From Coralloluteibacterium stylophorae (lineage in GTDB: Bacteria > Pseudomonadota > Gammaproteobacteria > Xanthomonadales > Xanthomonadaceae), in assembly GCF_018122625.2 (NCBI RefSeq), contig NZ_JAGQFT020000003.1:124001-188000 (forward strand): a DNA stretch of 64,000 bases. The letters are read 5' to 3'. Positions 24,653 to 44,646 of the stretch are shown in pieces; within the stretch, counting starts at the first letter, position 1; the number at the start of each line of letters is the position of its first letter. The translations under genes and the position numbers were made by a program. The notes under the pieces are model-generated. The model searched no databases. It was not told where the DNA came from and worked only from the letters and a program-made list of their open reading frames with translations.

Positions 24653-25027
24653 TCAGGCCTTGGGCTTCTTCGCGCCGTACTTCGAACGCGCCTGCTTGCG
24701 CTTGGCCACGCCCGAGGCATCCAGCGAACCACGCACGGTGTGGTAGCGCACGCCCGGCAGGTCCTTCACGCGACCGCCGCGGATCAGGACCACCGAGTGC
24801 TCCTGCAGGTTGTGGCCTTCGCCGCCGATGTACGAGATGACCTCGAACCCGTTGGTGAGGCGCACCTTGGCCACCTTGCGAAGCGCCGAGTTCGGCTTCT
24901 TCGGGGTGGTGGTGTAGACGCGGGTGCACACGCCACGGCGCTGCGGGCAGTCGGCCAGCGCAGGCGACTGGCTCTTGTAGGTGGGCGCCTGCCGCGGCTT
25001 GCGGACCAGCTGATTGATCGTCGCCAT
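24653..25027 (-). CDS. rpsL: 30S ribosomal protein S12
   Basis: Encodes 124 residues (E. coli 124). S12 monitors codon-anticodon pairing at the decoding centre. The two loops are wild-type: [13 protein letters not shown] with Lys43 and [14 protein letters not shown] with Lys88 and the Asp89 that is methylthiolated in many bacteria, so nothing suggests streptomycin resistance. It is the first gene of the str operon and is preceded by a good sigma-70 promoter and a leader hairpin. Confidence 0.99.
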   Translation of the reverse strand: MATINQLVRKPRQAPTYKSQSPALADCPQRRGVCTRVYTTTPKKPNSALRKVAKVRLTNGFEVISYIGGEGHNLQEHSVVLIRGGRVKDLPGVRYHTVRGSLDASGVAKRKQARSKYGAKKPKA

Positions 25028-25045
25028 TCCTGAGAACCTTTTGCG

Positions 25046-25078
25046 AAAACAAAGGCAGGCCGGGAAACCCGACCTGCC
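25046..25078 (-). terminator. Attenuator-like hairpin in the rpsL leader
   Basis: On the minus strand an 11-position stem with one mismatch (25054-25064 with 25068-25078, 3-nt loop) is followed directly by TTTGTTTT. It lies between the str promoter and rpsL, so as drawn it would stop transcription about 20 nt before the gene unless read through. Confidence 0.65.
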
Positions 25079-25088
25079 GAGAAGCGGA

Positions 25089-25118
25089 AGTGTACTTCCA
25101 TCCCGCCCGCAGCGTCAA
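25089..25118 (-). promoter_or_regulatory. Sigma-70 promoter of the str operon
   Basis: On the minus strand TTGACG (-35, 25113-25118), an 18-bp spacer and TACACT (-10, 25089-25094) lie about 60 bp before rpsL. This would make rpsL-rpsG-fusA-tuf and the genes behind them partly independent of rpoBC. Confidence 0.6.
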
Positions 25119-25221
25119 CGGCGTCGCGACAGGCAGACCCGCCCTTCCTGGGCCGAACACGAGGCGCATCCTGCGCCTCATTTCGATATGTCGTTGGATC
25201 CGGCGGTGGCACCGGCCCGCA

Positions 25222-29499
<4,278 letters not shown>

Positions 29500-29551
29500 T
29501 TGGATTCTCCGGGGAGGAGTAAGTCGTCGAAGGGGGCAGCTGGAGCGGGAA

Positions 29552-29634
29552 GAAGAGGCGGGCCCGGAATCCGGGAGGGGAGAGGGCGCGACGCGCTGCC
29601 ATTCCCCTTCCCTGTTCCCTGTTCCCGCCTCTTC
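29552..29634. repeat. GGGAA/TTCCC inverted-repeat element, copy A (rpoB-rpoC gap)
   Basis: An 11-bp perfect inverted repeat, GAAGAGGCGGG (29552-29562) and CCCGCCTCTTC (29624-29634), bounds the element. The right arm is preceded by TTCCCTGTTCCCTG repeats identical in unit to the tandem array at 60748. Similar elements fill the gaps at 49.5, 59.1 and 60.7 kb. Confidence 0.7.
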
Positions 29635-29640
29635 AGCGCA

Positions 29641-33798
<4,158 letters not shown>

Positions 33799-33820
33799 GG
33801 GGGTTTTCACCTTCGCTGGA

Positions 33821-33841
33821 GGACCGCGCCCGGCGCGGTCC
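33821..33841 (-). promoter_or_regulatory. Leader hairpin just upstream of rpoB
   Basis: A 9-bp perfect GC stem (33821-33829 with 33833-33841) with a 3-nt loop ends 22 nt before the rpoB ATG. A further 10-bp inverted repeat, AGTTGGAAGT (33862-33871) and ACTTCCAACT (33909-33918), lies upstream. The rplL-rpoB gap is 261 bp and holds no gene; these structures may tune beta synthesis. Confidence 0.45.
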
Positions 33842-33994
33842 AAGGGAAACATCAAGCCGTCAGTTGGAAGTCGCTGGTATTGCCGGCACCAGCACGCCCT
33901 CTCCCGCTACTTCCAACTACCAACTCGCACTGCACTGCTACATCGGGTCCTGCATGACGGGCGCCGCGGATCCCGCCGGGATTCCGGAACGCCC

Positions 33995-34022
33995 AAAGGC
34001 CGGAGGCTTTCGCCCCCGGCCT
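33995..34022 (-). terminator. Partial terminator/attenuator between rplL and rpoB
   Basis: On the minus strand AGGCCGGGGGC (34012-34022) pairs with GCCTCCGGCCT (33997-34007) with one mismatch and a GAAA loop, followed by only TTT. It lies 38 nt past rplL, where E. coli also has an attenuator that lowers rpoBC relative to the ribosomal genes. Confidence 0.65.
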
Positions 34023-34059
34023 CGGAGTGCCGAAGCGGCAAGTCGACGCAATGCGTCGC

Positions 34060-34437
34060 TTACTTGACTTCGACCGTGGCGCCGGCGGCCTCGAGGTCCT
34101 TCTTGAGCTTGGCGGCGTCGTCCTTGGACACGCCTTCCTTGACGTCCTTCGGGGCGCCCTCGACGAGGTCCTTGGCTTCCTTGAGGCCCAGACCGGTGAT
34201 GGCGCGGACGACCTTGATGACCTCGACCTTCTTGTCGCCGGCGGCCTTCAGCACGACGGTGAACTCGGTCTGCTCCTCGGCCGGAGCGGCGGCGGCGGCG
34301 GCCGGGCCGGCGGCCATGGCGACCGGGGCGGCGGCGGAGACGCCGAACTTGTCTTCAAGGGCGCGGACCAGCTCCATCACCTCGACGAGGGACTTGCTGG
34401 CGATCGCTTCGATGATCTGATCGTTGGTCAGGGACAT
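34060..34437 (-). CDS. rplL: 50S ribosomal protein L7/L12
   Basis: Encodes 125 residues (E. coli 121). This is the multicopy acidic stalk protein that recruits and activates translational GTPases. The N-terminal dimerisation domain ([20 protein letters not shown]) is joined by an Ala/Pro hinge ([15 protein letters not shown]) to the factor-binding C-domain ([20 protein letters not shown]). It is 69 bp behind rplJ. Confidence 0.98.
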   Translation of the reverse strand: MSLTNDQIIEAIASKSLVEVMELVRALEDKFGVSAAAPVAMAAGPAAAAAAPAEEQTEFTVVLKAAGDKKVEVIKVVRAITGLGLKEAKDLVEGAPKDVKEGVSKDDAAKLKKDLEAAGATVEVK

Positions 34438-34506
34438 GATGGTTCTACCTTTGGATGTTGATCTGGATACGGTTGATTGCGGTGACGCAACCGAACTGGG
34501 ACGGGC

Positions 34507-35034
34507 TTACGCCGCTTCCTTCTGCTCGCCGACGCGGGCGACCACGCGGGCGACCTGCGAAGCGGGCTCGGCCAGGACGCGGGCCAGCATGGTGGCCGGC
34601 TGGGCCAGGACATTGACGAGCATGCCCAGGGCCTGCTCGCGGGTCGGCAGCGACGCCAGCACGTCCACGTGGGACGCCGGGTACATCTGACCGCCGATCG
34701 AGACCAGCTTGGGCTTGAGCTTGTCGTTGCCCTTGACGAACTCCTTGATGAGTCGGCCTGCGGCACCCGGGTCTTCCTTCGAGAAGGCGTACACGAGCGG
34801 ACCGGTCAGCGCGTCGGCGACGCACTGGTAGTCGGTGCCCTGCACCGCGCGCGACACGAGGGTGTTCTTGGCTACCTTGAGGTAGACACCTTCGCTGCGC
34901 GCCTTCTTGCGCATGTCGGTCAGCTGACCGACGGTGAGACCCGCGTATTCCGAGACGACCAGGGAGTGCGCCGAGGAGGCCACGTCCGCCAGTTCGGCAA
35001 CGACTTCCTGCTTCTGGGACAGATTGAGAGCCAT
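34507..35034 (-). CDS. rplJ: 50S ribosomal protein L10
   Basis: Encodes 175 residues (E. coli 165). L10 anchors L7/L12 dimers through its C-terminal helix and is the translational repressor of rplJL in E. coli. It starts [20 protein letters not shown] and contains [17 protein letters not shown] 35034 has CGGAGAA 5-11 nt upstream. The open frame continues upstream but those residues come from the leader. Confidence 0.98.
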   Translation of the reverse strand: MALNLSQKQEVVAELADVASSAHSLVVSEYAGLTVGQLTDMRKKARSEGVYLKVAKNTLVSRAVQGTDYQCVADALTGPLVYAFSKEDPGAAGRLIKEFVKGNDKLKPKLVSIGGQMYPASHVDVLASLPTREQALGMLVNVLAQPATMLARVLAEPASQVARVVARVGEQKEAA

Positions 35035-35392
35035 TGCACTTCTCCGAACTGCTGTTGCTTCCGACGCCGGATCCATCCCGGCGGCGGTCCGGTTCGATGC
35101 CGATCCTTCGGCATCGGGACGCGCATGCGTCCGTTTCGGTGGCCGTTTCCAGAACAACTCGAATCTGGAAGGGCGACACCATCTGCGCAGGCCCGACCGG
35201 CGAACCGGTGGATTTAAGCGCTGCGTCGCGTGGCGGCGGCGATTCCCTGCCTCTCGTGCGTCCATGCCCGACGCCGACACGTCCCGCAGCACACCTGCGG
35301 TCTTTGACGGCTCCGGCGTGGTCGTGACCGCGCCTTCGCCCCCAAAATCGATGGCCGTCGCGACGGGCTGCGCCCGCCGCGCGGCATCGTGA
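35035..35392 (-). promoter_or_regulatory. rplJ leader (probable L10 autoregulatory region), 358 bp without a gene
   Basis: No coding sequence is visible between rplA and rplJ. The part next to rplJ can fold into two consecutive hairpins: an 8-bp perfect stem at 35096-35115 (GATGCCGA / TCGGCATC) and a longer stem at 35061-35087 with one mismatch. The place matches the E. coli L10-leader that binds L10-L12, and a separate rplJL promoter may also lie here. I could not recognise the kink-turn motif with certainty. Confidence 0.5.
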
Positions 35393-36094
35393 TTACTTCA
35401 GCGCCAGGGTCGACTGGTCGACGGTGACGCCCACGCCCATGGTCGAGCTGAGCGAGATCTTCTGCAGGTACTGGCCCTTGGCCGCGGCCGGCTTGGCCTT
35501 GATCAGGTCGGCCAGCAGCGCGGTCAGGTTGGTCTTGAGCGCGTCCGCGTCGAAGTTGGCCTTGCCGATCGTGCAGTGGATGATGCCGGCCTTGTCGGTG
35601 CGGTAGCGCACCTGGCCCGCCTTGGCGTTGCGCACGGCTTCGGCCGGGTTCGGGCTCACGGTGCCGACCTTGGGGTTCGGCATCAGGCCGCGCGGGCCGA
35701 GCACCTGGCCGAGCTTGCCGACCACGCGCATCGCGTCCGGCGTCGCGATCACGACGTCGTAGTTGAGGTCGCCGCCCTGCATCTTCTCGGCGAGGTCGTC
35801 CATGCCGACCACGTCGGCACCGGCCGCCAGCGCCTCGTCGGCCTTGGCGCCGGCCGGAACGAACACCGCCACGCGCACCGACTTGCCGGTGCCCTTCGGC
35901 AGCACGGTCGAGCCGCGGACCTGCTGGTCCGACTTGCGCGCATCAACGCCCAGGCGCACGGCGACGTCGACGGACTCGACGAACTTCAGCTTGCTGTTGC
36001 CCTGTACGATCTCCAGGGCCTCGTCGATGCCGTAGGCCTTGCCCGGCTGGACCAGGGCCTGCATCGCCTTGAAACGCTTCGTCATCTTAGCCAT
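35393..36094 (-). CDS. rplA: 50S ribosomal protein L1
   Basis: Encodes 233 residues (E. coli 234). L1 forms the mobile E-site stalk and represses rplKA in E. coli. It has [40 protein letters not shown] and the [15 protein letters not shown]-terminus. It follows rplK by 3 bp. Confidence 0.98.
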   Translation of the reverse strand: MAKMTKRFKAMQALVQPGKAYGIDEALEIVQGNSKLKFVESVDVAVRLGVDARKSDQQVRGSTVLPKGTGKSVRVAVFVPAGAKADEALAAGADVVGMDDLAEKMQGGDLNYDVVIATPDAMRVVGKLGQVLGPRGLMPNPKVGTVSPNPAEAVRNAKAGQVRYRTDKAGIIHCTIGKANFDADALKTNLTALLADLIKAKPAAAKGQYLQKISLSSTMGVGVTVDQSTLALK

Positions 36095-36097
36095 CGA

Positions 36098-36526
36098 TCA
36101 ACCCTCCACCACCAGGCCCATGCTGCGCGCGCTGCCGGCGATGGTGCGCACGGCCGCATCCAGATCCGCCGCGGTCAGATCCGGCTCCTTGGTCTTCACG
36201 ATCTCCTCGAGCTGCGCCCGGGTGACCTTGCCGACCTTGTCGGTGTTCGGACGCTTGGAACCGGACTTGATGTTCGCGGCCTTCTTCAGAAGGATCGACG
36301 CCGGCGGGGACTTGGTGACGAAGGTGAAGGTGCGATCGGAGTAGGCGGTGATGACCACCGGGATCGGCAGACCCGGCTCCATCTTCTGCGTCGCGGCGTT
36401 GAACGCCTTGCAGAACTCCATGATGTTCAGGCCGCGCTGACCCAGCGCGGGACCGACCGGCGGGCTGGGGTTGGCCTGACCGGCCTTGACCTGCAGCTTG
36501 ATGTAGCCGATGACTTTCTTTGCCAT
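36098..36526 (-). CDS. rplK: 50S ribosomal protein L11
   Basis: Encodes 142 residues (E. coli 142). L11 binds the GTPase-associated rRNA and is needed for stringent-response activation of RelA. It starts [20 protein letters not shown] and has [19 protein letters not shown] and the C-domain [13 protein letters not shown] 104-bp gap to nusG, GC-rich and able to fold, precedes it, where an L1-binding operator would be expected. Confidence 0.98.
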   Translation of the reverse strand: MAKKVIGYIKLQVKAGQANPSPPVGPALGQRGLNIMEFCKAFNAATQKMEPGLPIPVVITAYSDRTFTFVTKSPPASILLKKAANIKSGSKRPNTDKVGKVTRAQLEEIVKTKEPDLTAADLDAAVRTIAGSARSMGLVVEG

Positions 36527-36630
36527 GTGGATTCTCCTCGGGTTCCAGCGTCTGCACGCGCGCGAGGCGCTGCGGGACTCCCCGTCTCAGGTGTACTCGG
36601 AACCGACCCTCGCCGGCCCCGTCCTCGCGG

Positions 36631-37191
36631 TCAGGCCTTCTCGACCTGACCGAAATCGAACTCCACCGGGGTGGAGCGTCCGAACACCAGGACCGCGACG
36701 CGGACGGTGCTCTTCTCGTAATTGACCTGCTCGACGGTGCCGTTGAAGTCGTTGAACGGACCATCGACCACGCGGACCATCTCGCCCGGCTCGAACAGGA
36801 TCTTCGGCCGCGGCTTCTCCGCGCCGGCCTGCACGCGCTGCAGGATGACGTCGGCCTCCTCGTCGCGGATCGGCAGCGGCCGGTCGGCGGTGCCGCCGAT
36901 GAAGCCGAGAACCTTCGGCGTCTCCTTGATGAGGTGCCAGCTCTCGTCGTCGATGCGCGGGATGCCGCCGTCGTCGCTGGTCTGGATCTGCACCAGCACG
37001 TAGCCGGGGAAGAACTTGCGCTCGGACTTGCGCTTCTGCCCGCCGCGCATCTCCACCACTTCCTCGGTCGGCACGAGGATCTCGCCGAACCGCTCCTCCA
37101 TCTCGGCGCGCGCGATCCGCTCCTTGAGCGTGCGCGACACCTGGTTCTCGAACCCGGAGTAGGCGTGGACCACGTACCAGCGTTTGCTCAC
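36631..37191 (-). CDS. nusG: Transcription elongation/antitermination factor NusG
   Basis: Encodes 186 residues (E. coli 181). The NGN domain ([34 protein letters not shown]) binds the polymerase clamp, and the C-terminal KOW domain ([20 protein letters not shown]) binds Rho or S10. An extra stretch ([15 protein letters not shown]) widens the NGN loop slightly. It is 14 bp behind secE. Confidence 0.97.
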   Translation of the reverse strand: MSKRWYVVHAYSGFENQVSRTLKERIARAEMEERFGEILVPTEEVVEMRGGQKRKSERKFFPGYVLVQIQTSDDGGIPRIDDESWHLIKETPKVLGFIGGTADRPLPIRDEEADVILQRVQAGAEKPRPKILFEPGEMVRVVDGPFNDFNGTVEQVNYEKSTVRVAVLVFGRSTPVEFDFGQVEKA

Positions 37192-37205
37192 AGTCGGAGG
37201 CTCCT

Positions 37206-37589
37206 TCAGTTGCCGAGCAGCAGGCGCATTCCGCCCGAGATCAGGAAGTCGATGATTCCGACCAGGATGGTCAGGATCACGACCACCACCGCGACGACCA
37301 GCGTCATGCGCGTGGTCTCCTGGCGCGTCGGCCAGACCACCTTGCGCAGCTCGAAGCGCGCCTCGCCGAGGTAGCCGCTCGCGCGGCGACCGAGCGTCGT
37401 CGGCAGCAGCAGCGCCACGCCGGCGATCGCGCCGACCAGCCCGATCACCGTCGGCAGCGGGGCCGCCAGGCCGAAGGGATCGAAGGTACCGATGACGATG
37501 GCCGCGATGATCAGCAGTGCCGAGACGGCGTACTTCGCGATGTCTGCGCCCGTGGTCGCGCCCGCGGATTGTTCGGCTTTGCTGTTCAT
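37206..37589 (-). CDS. secE: Protein translocase subunit SecE
   Basis: Encodes 127 residues (E. coli 127) with three membrane segments like the enterobacterial protein. The essential part is the amphipathic helix [20 protein letters not shown] followed by the last membrane span ([20 protein letters not shown]). ATG 37589 begins [16 protein letters not shown]; earlier in-frame codons run into tRNA-Trp and are not plausible. It acts with SecY and SecG in the inner membrane. Confidence 0.96.
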   Translation of the reverse strand: MNSKAEQSAGATTGADIAKYAVSALLIIAAIVIGTFDPFGLAAPLPTVIGLVGAIAGVALLLPTTLGRRASGYLGEARFELRKVVWPTRQETTRMTLVVAVVVVILTILVGIIDFLISGGMRLLLGN

Positions 37590-37656
37590 GACTGGTCGCC
37601 TGCGACGGACGGGACTGGTCCCGCTCCGGCGCGCCGGCGCTGCGCCCTTCGATTTA

Positions 37657-37732
<76 letters not shown>

Positions 37733-37837
37733 ACGAACCTTGCTTCCAAACGCGAGAAGCGAGCGGGACCCCGCTCGCCTTTCGCCCTTCCTCCATCCGT
37801 CATCCGGGCCGGAGCACGGACGACGTGCGGAAGACCG

Positions 37838-39028
<1,191 letters not shown>

Positions 39029-39112
39029 GGCTCGTAGTGATCCGTTGGTGTGCTGGTTGGAAAACGATCTTCGAAGCGAACGCCGCCCCGGCGTACGGGG
39101 CGGCGTCGGATA

Positions 39113-39188
39113 TGGTGCTCACGACTGGAATCGAACCAGCGACCTCCTCCTTACCAAGGAGGTGCTCTACCGACTGAGCTACGTGAGC
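39113..39188 (-). tRNA. thrT: tRNA-Thr (GGT)
   Basis: 76 nt with encoded CCA, perfect 7-bp acceptor stem (GCTCACG/CGTGAGC), anticodon GGT flanked by CTCCTT and AAGGAG, and GGTTCGATTCC T-loop. Third tRNA of the tuf operon. Confidence 0.97.
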
Positions 39189-39218
39189 GAAGTTGTGACG
39201 TACGGGCCAGTCCAACGG

Positions 39219-39292
39219 TGGAGCGGGAGACGGGAATCGAACCCGCACCATCAGCTTGGAAGGCTGAGGTTCTACCGTTGAACTACTCCCGC
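39219..39292 (-). tRNA. glyT: tRNA-Gly (TCC)
   Basis: 74 nt with encoded CCA, acceptor GCGGGAG/CTCCCGC, anticodon TCC within CAGCCTTCCAAGCTG, T-loop GGTTCGATTCC. It reads GGA/GGG glycine codons. Confidence 0.97.
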
Positions 39293-39304
39293 AACGCGCC
39301 GAAC

Positions 39305-39390
39305 TGGTGGAGGGAGGTGGATTCGAACCACCGAAGGCGTAAGCCAGCAGATTTACAGTCTGCCCCCGTTGGCCGCTTGGGTATCCCTCC
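39305..39390 (-). tRNA. tyrU: tRNA-Tyr (GTA)
   Basis: 86 nt with encoded CCA, class II tRNA with a long variable arm, acceptor GGAGGGA/TCCCTCC, anticodon GTA in ACTGTAAATC. First gene of the tRNA-tuf operon, 12 nt from tRNA-Gly. Confidence 0.97.
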
Positions 39391-39418
39391 GGATCCTGGA
39401 TGCTGCAAGGAGCCGCTC

Positions 39419-39447
39419 ATTCTCGCTGCACCCGGGACCGCTGTCAA
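39419..39447 (-). promoter_or_regulatory. Promoter of the tRNA-Tyr-Gly-Thr-tuf operon
   Basis: On the minus strand a consensus TTGACA (-35, 39442-39447), a 17-bp spacer and GAGAAT (-10, 39419-39424) are followed by a GC-rich discriminator, as in stable-RNA promoters. The -35 overlaps the last codons of cbbR (stop at 39444-39446). Confidence 0.65.
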
Positions 39448-40437
39448 CGCTCCGTTGACTGCCCGACGGACGACCGCCGCGGGCGCGCGCCCTGCCGGGC
39501 GGTCGCTGCATCCGCCGGGCCTGCGCCGAACGCCTCGCCGAGGAATCCGCCGCCCTCCTCCAGCACGAAGCGCCGCAGGGCCAGCGCGGCGGGCGACAGG
39601 CGCTTGCCGGCGCGGTGCGCGACGTACCAGCCGCGCATGACCGGCGTCCCGTCGACCGGCAGGATCGCGATCGCGCCGTGGGCGAGCTCCAGGGTCAGCG
39701 TGTGCCGCGACAGGATGGAGACGCCGAGCCCGGCCAGCACGCCCTGCTTCACCGTCTCGTTGCCGCCCATCTCGATCTGCCGCCGCGGCGCGAACAGCGC
39801 CTTGCGGAACCAGTCGTCCATCAGCAGGCGGGTTCCCGAGCCGCGCTCGCGCAGCAGCACCGTGTCGTCGCGCAGGTCGAACAGGTCCAGGGACGGCGCC
39901 GCGGCGAGCCGGTGCCCGCCCGGGGCGATCACCACGAACGGATGCGGCGCGAACAGCTCGGATTCCAGCTCCAGCCGCGCCGGCGGGCGCCCCATCACCG
40001 CGAGGTCGATCTCGTTGCGGCCGAGGGTGCCGATCAGCTCGTCGCGGTTGCCGGAGTAGATCCGCAGGTCCAGCTCCGGGTGGGCGGCGGTGAAGCGCGC
40101 CAGCAGCCGCGGCAGGAAGTACTTGGCGGTGCTGACCATGCCGATCACGACGCGCCCGCGCTGCAGCCCCTTGAGGCCGTCCAGGTCGGCGGCGGCGTCC
40201 TGGACCTCGCCGAGGATGCGCGCGGCATGGTCGAGGAAGCGCTGCCCGGCCTCGGTCAGCACCACCCGACGGCCGATGCGGTCGAGCAGCGGCAACCCCA
40301 CGGCCTCCTCCAACTGTCTGATCTGCATGGAGACGCCGGGCTGGCTCAGGTGCAGCAGCTCGCCGGCGCGGACGAAACTGCGGGCGTGCGCGACCGCCTG
40401 GAAGATCTGCAGCTGGCGGAGGGTCACGCGCAGAAGC

Positions 40438-40439
<2 letters not shown>
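39444..40439 (-). CDS. cbbR: LysR-type regulator of the Calvin cycle genes (CbbR)
   Basis: Encodes 331 residues. The N-terminal winged helix-turn-helix (VTLRQLQIFQAVAHARSFVR, then LHLSQPGVSMQIRQLEEAVG) is followed by a LysR effector-binding domain (about 90-295, starting RGRVVIGMVSTAKYFLPRLL). CbbR proteins activate divergent cbb operons in response to metabolites such as RuBP, PEP or NADPH in other bacteria. ATG 40439 gives MLLRVTLRQLQ, like known CbbR; an in-frame GTG at 40460 would add seven residues. It is divergent from cbbL across 112 bp, the classic arrangement. The C-terminal 25 residues are Arg/Ala/Ser-rich and end inside the tRNA-operon promoter. Confidence 0.93.
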
Positions 40440-42069
<1,630 letters not shown>

Positions 42070-42092
42070 ACCTCGCGACCCGGAGCACGACC

Positions 42093-42527
42093 ATGCTGAG
42101 CAACTACGGCAACCGCCTGACCCAGGGCCAGTTCTCGTTCCTGCCCGACCTCACCGACGCGCAGATCACCCGCCAGATCGACTACGCGCTGGGCAAGGGC
42201 TGGGCGGTCGGCATCGAGTACACCGACGACCCGCATCCGCGGAACACCTACTGGGAGATGTACGGCAATCCGCTGTTCGACCTCGACGATGCCACCGGCA
42301 TCCTCGCCGAGATCAACCAGGCGCGGGCAACCTTCCCCCGCCACTACATCCGCGTCACCGCGTTCGACAGCACCCGCGGCGTGGAGTCGCCGCGGATGTC
42401 CTACATCGTCAACCGCCCTGCGGAGGAGCCGGGTTTCCGGCTGACCCGCCAGGACGCCGACGGCCGCGCCCAGCGCTACGCGATCACCGCCTACGCCGCC
42501 GACCGCCCCGAAGGCGAGCGCTACTGA
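42093..42527 (+). CDS. cbbS: RuBisCO small subunit, red type
   Basis: Encodes 144 residues. The small subunit caps the L8 core and influences specificity. It opens with the conserved [15 protein letters not shown] and has [22 protein letters not shown], where the WEMYG-LPLF-type segment is typical. The C-terminal extension after YIVNRP forms the beta-hairpin that in red-type enzymes replaces the betaA-betaB loop of the plant form in the central channel. It is 23 bp behind cbbL. Confidence 0.97.
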   Translation: MLSNYGNRLTQGQFSFLPDLTDAQITRQIDYALGKGWAVGIEYTDDPHPRNTYWEMYGNPLFDLDDATGILAEINQARATFPRHYIRVTAFDSTRGVESPRMSYIVNRPAEEPGFRLTRQDADGRAQRYAITAYAADRPEGERY

Positions 42528-42535
42528 CCCCGGCC

Positions 42536-43504
42536 ATGAACGCCTCCCTCGCCCCCGAACCGGCGCCGCCGGCGGCGTCCGCGGACGCGCAGCCGGCGGT
42601 CGCGGACCTCGCCCACCTGTTCCGCGAAAGCGGAATCGGGGCGGTGCTCGACACCCTCGACCGCGAGCTGGTCGGGCTTGCGCCGGTCAAGCAGCGCATC
42701 CGCGACATCGCCGCCCTGCTGCTGGTCGACACCGCGCGCCGCGCGCACGGGCTCGGCACCACCGCGCCGAGCCTGCACATGTGCTTCACCGGCAACCCGG
42801 GCACCGGCAAGACGACGGTGGCGCTGCGCATGGCCGAGATCCTGCACCGGCTCGGCTACGTGCGCCGCGACCAGCTGGTCTCGGTGACCCGCGACGACCT
42901 CGTCGGCCAGTACATCGGCCACACCGCGCCGAAGACCCGCGAAGTACTGCGCAAGGCGATGGGCGGCGTGCTGTTCATCGACGAGGCCTACTACCTGTAC
43001 CGGCCGGAGAACGAGCGCGACTACGGCCAGGAGGCGATCGAGATCCTGCTGCAGGTGATGGAGAACCAGCGCGACGACCTGGTGGTGATCCTCGCCGGCT
43101 ACGCCGGACGCATGGACACCTTCTTCCGCAGCAATCCCGGAATGGCCTCGCGCGTCGCCCACCACATCGACTTCCCCGACTACGGCGAGGACGAGCTGCT
43201 GGCGATCGCGCGCCTGCTCGCCCGGCGCATGGACTACCGCCTCGACGCCGACGCCGAGGCGGCGATGCGCGAGTACGTCGCGCGCCGCAGGCGCCAGCCG
43301 CACTTCGCCAACGCCCGCTCGATCCGCAACGCGCTCGACCGGGCGCGCCTGCGCCAGGCGACGCGCCTGTTCGAAGACGCGCTCGCGGGCGCGCCCGATC
43401 CCGACCGCGACGCCCTCACCCGCATCGCCGCCGACGACATCCGCGCCAGCCGCGTCCTGGCCGACGCCGCCGGCGACGCGGCGCCCGGCGCCGCAGCCGA
43501 CTGA
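42536..43504 (+). CDS. cbbX: Red-type RuBisCO activase, AAA+ protein CbbX
   Basis: Encodes 322 residues. CbbX is a hexameric AAA+ ATPase that pulls on the C-terminus of red-type CbbL to release inhibitory sugar phosphates. Walker A is GNPGTGKT (86-93), Walker B GGVLFIDE (143-150), and the probable pore loop is YIGHTAPKT with Tyr126. Sensor and arginine-finger regions follow ([17 protein letters not shown]). The N-terminal 25 residues are Ala/Pro-rich and variable. It starts 8 bp after cbbS, so the three are made together. Its presence supports an oxygen-exposed, actively cycling RuBisCO without cbbQO. Confidence 0.97.
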   Translation: MNASLAPEPAPPAASADAQPAVADLAHLFRESGIGAVLDTLDRELVGLAPVKQRIRDIAALLLVDTARRAHGLGTTAPSLHMCFTGNPGTGKTTVALRMAEILHRLGYVRRDQLVSVTRDDLVGQYIGHTAPKTREVLRKAMGGVLFIDEAYYLYRPENERDYGQEAIEILLQVMENQRDDLVVILAGYAGRMDTFFRSNPGMASRVAHHIDFPDYGEDELLAIARLLARRMDYRLDADAEAAMREYVARRRRQPHFANARSIRNALDRARLRQATRLFEDALAGAPDPDRDALTRIAADDIRASRVLADAAGDAAPGAAAD

Positions 43505-43534
43505 CCCCGCAGCGCTCCCACCGGAGGCACCGCC

Positions 43535-44614
43535 ATGCTCTACGGACGCACCACGCTGTCGAAGTTCGTCATCGAGCAGCTCCACGCGACGCCCGGGGGC
43601 AGCGACCTCGCCGCCCTGCTCATCGACGTCGGCGCCAGCATCAAGGCGATCTCCGCGCTGCTGCGCAAGGGCGAGCTCGGCGGCCAGCTCGGCGAACTCG
43701 ACAGCCGCAACGTGCAGGGCGAGACGCAGAAGGCGCTGGACGTGGTCACCAACGACACCGTGCTGCAGTACTGCGAATGGGGCGGGCATCTCGCCGGCAC
43801 CGCCTCGGAGGAGATGGAACGCGTGCGCGCGGTTCCCGGGCCGATGCGCCGCGGCCGCCACCTGCTGGCGTTCGACCCGCTCGACGGCTCCGGCAACATC
43901 GACCTCAACGTGGCGGTGGGCACCATCTTCTCGGTGCTGCGCCACGGACGCGACGCGCCACCGGAGGAGGCCGACTTCCTGCAGCCGGGCGTGCGCCAGG
44001 TGGCCGCCGGCTACGCGATCTACGGACCGTCCACCGTGCTGGTGCTGACCGTGGGCGCCGGCACCCACGGCTTCACCCTCGACCGCGAGATCGGCAACTT
44101 CATCCTCACCCACCCGCACCTGCGGATCCCGGAGCAGACCTCCGAGTTCGCCATCAACACCTCCAACGAGCGCTTCTGGGAACCGCCGGTGCTGCGCTAC
44201 GTGGCCGAATGCAAGGCCGGGGCCAGCGGCGTGCGCGGGCGCGACTTCAACATGCGCTGGATCGCCTCGATGGTCGCCGAGGTGCACCGCATCCTGATGC
44301 GCGGCGGCGTCTTCATGTATCCGCGCGACAGCAGGGACCCGGCGCGCCCCGGCCGCCTGCGCCTGCTCTACGAGGCCAGCCCCATGGCGATGGTGGTCGA
44401 GCAGGCCGGCGGCATGGCCTCCACCGGACGCGAGCGCCTGCTCGAGGTCGTTCCCGGAACGCTGCACCAGCGCATCCCGGTGATCCTCGGTTCGCGCGAG
44501 GAGGTCGCCCGCATCGAGGACTACCACCGCGACCACGACGAGGGCGCCGACCTGCCCTTCGTCTCCCCGCTGTTCAACGCGCGCTCGCTGTTCCGGCCCG
44601 AAGCCCAGGCCTGA
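43535..44614 (+). CDS. cbbF: Fructose-1,6-bisphosphatase class I
   Basis: Encodes 359 residues. It hydrolyses fructose 1,6-bisphosphate (and in some autotrophs sedoheptulose 1,7-bisphosphate) during RuBP regeneration. The class I metal site [12 protein letters not shown] lies at residues 114-125, with the upstream GTASEEME acid cluster and the substrate segment [17 protein letters not shown]. The C-terminal [19 protein letters not shown] is also conserved. It is 30 bp behind cbbX. No separate SBPase gene is in the cluster, so a dual role is likely. Confidence 0.96.
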   Translation: MLYGRTTLSKFVIEQLHATPGGSDLAALLIDVGASIKAISALLRKGELGGQLGELDSRNVQGETQKALDVVTNDTVLQYCEWGGHLAGTASEEMERVRAVPGPMRRGRHLLAFDPLDGSGNIDLNVAVGTIFSVLRHGRDAPPEEADFLQPGVRQVAAGYAIYGPSTVLVLTVGAGTHGFTLDREIGNFILTHPHLRIPEQTSEFAINTSNERFWEPPVLRYVAECKAGASGVRGRDFNMRWIASMVAEVHRILMRGGVFMYPRDSRDPARPGRLRLLYEASPMAMVVEQAGGMASTGRERLLEVVPGTLHQRIPVILGSREEVARIEDYHRDHDEGADLPFVSPLFNARSLFRPEAQA

Positions 44615-44646
44615 GCGCCGCGCCCCACCCGCTCCGGGAGAGCGTC

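Noticed and set aside
33799-33855. Earlier rpoB start within the leader, extending RpoB by 19 residues
   Set aside because: The extra residues come from the GC hairpin region and are not part of known beta subunits; [17 protein letters not shown] is the family start.
39219-39390. Candidate attachment site duplication at the tRNA cluster, as for an integrative element
   Set aside because: I found no second copy of the tRNA-Tyr or tRNA-Gly 3' end near 57.8 kb and no integrase gene, so a tRNA-targeted integration cannot be claimed.
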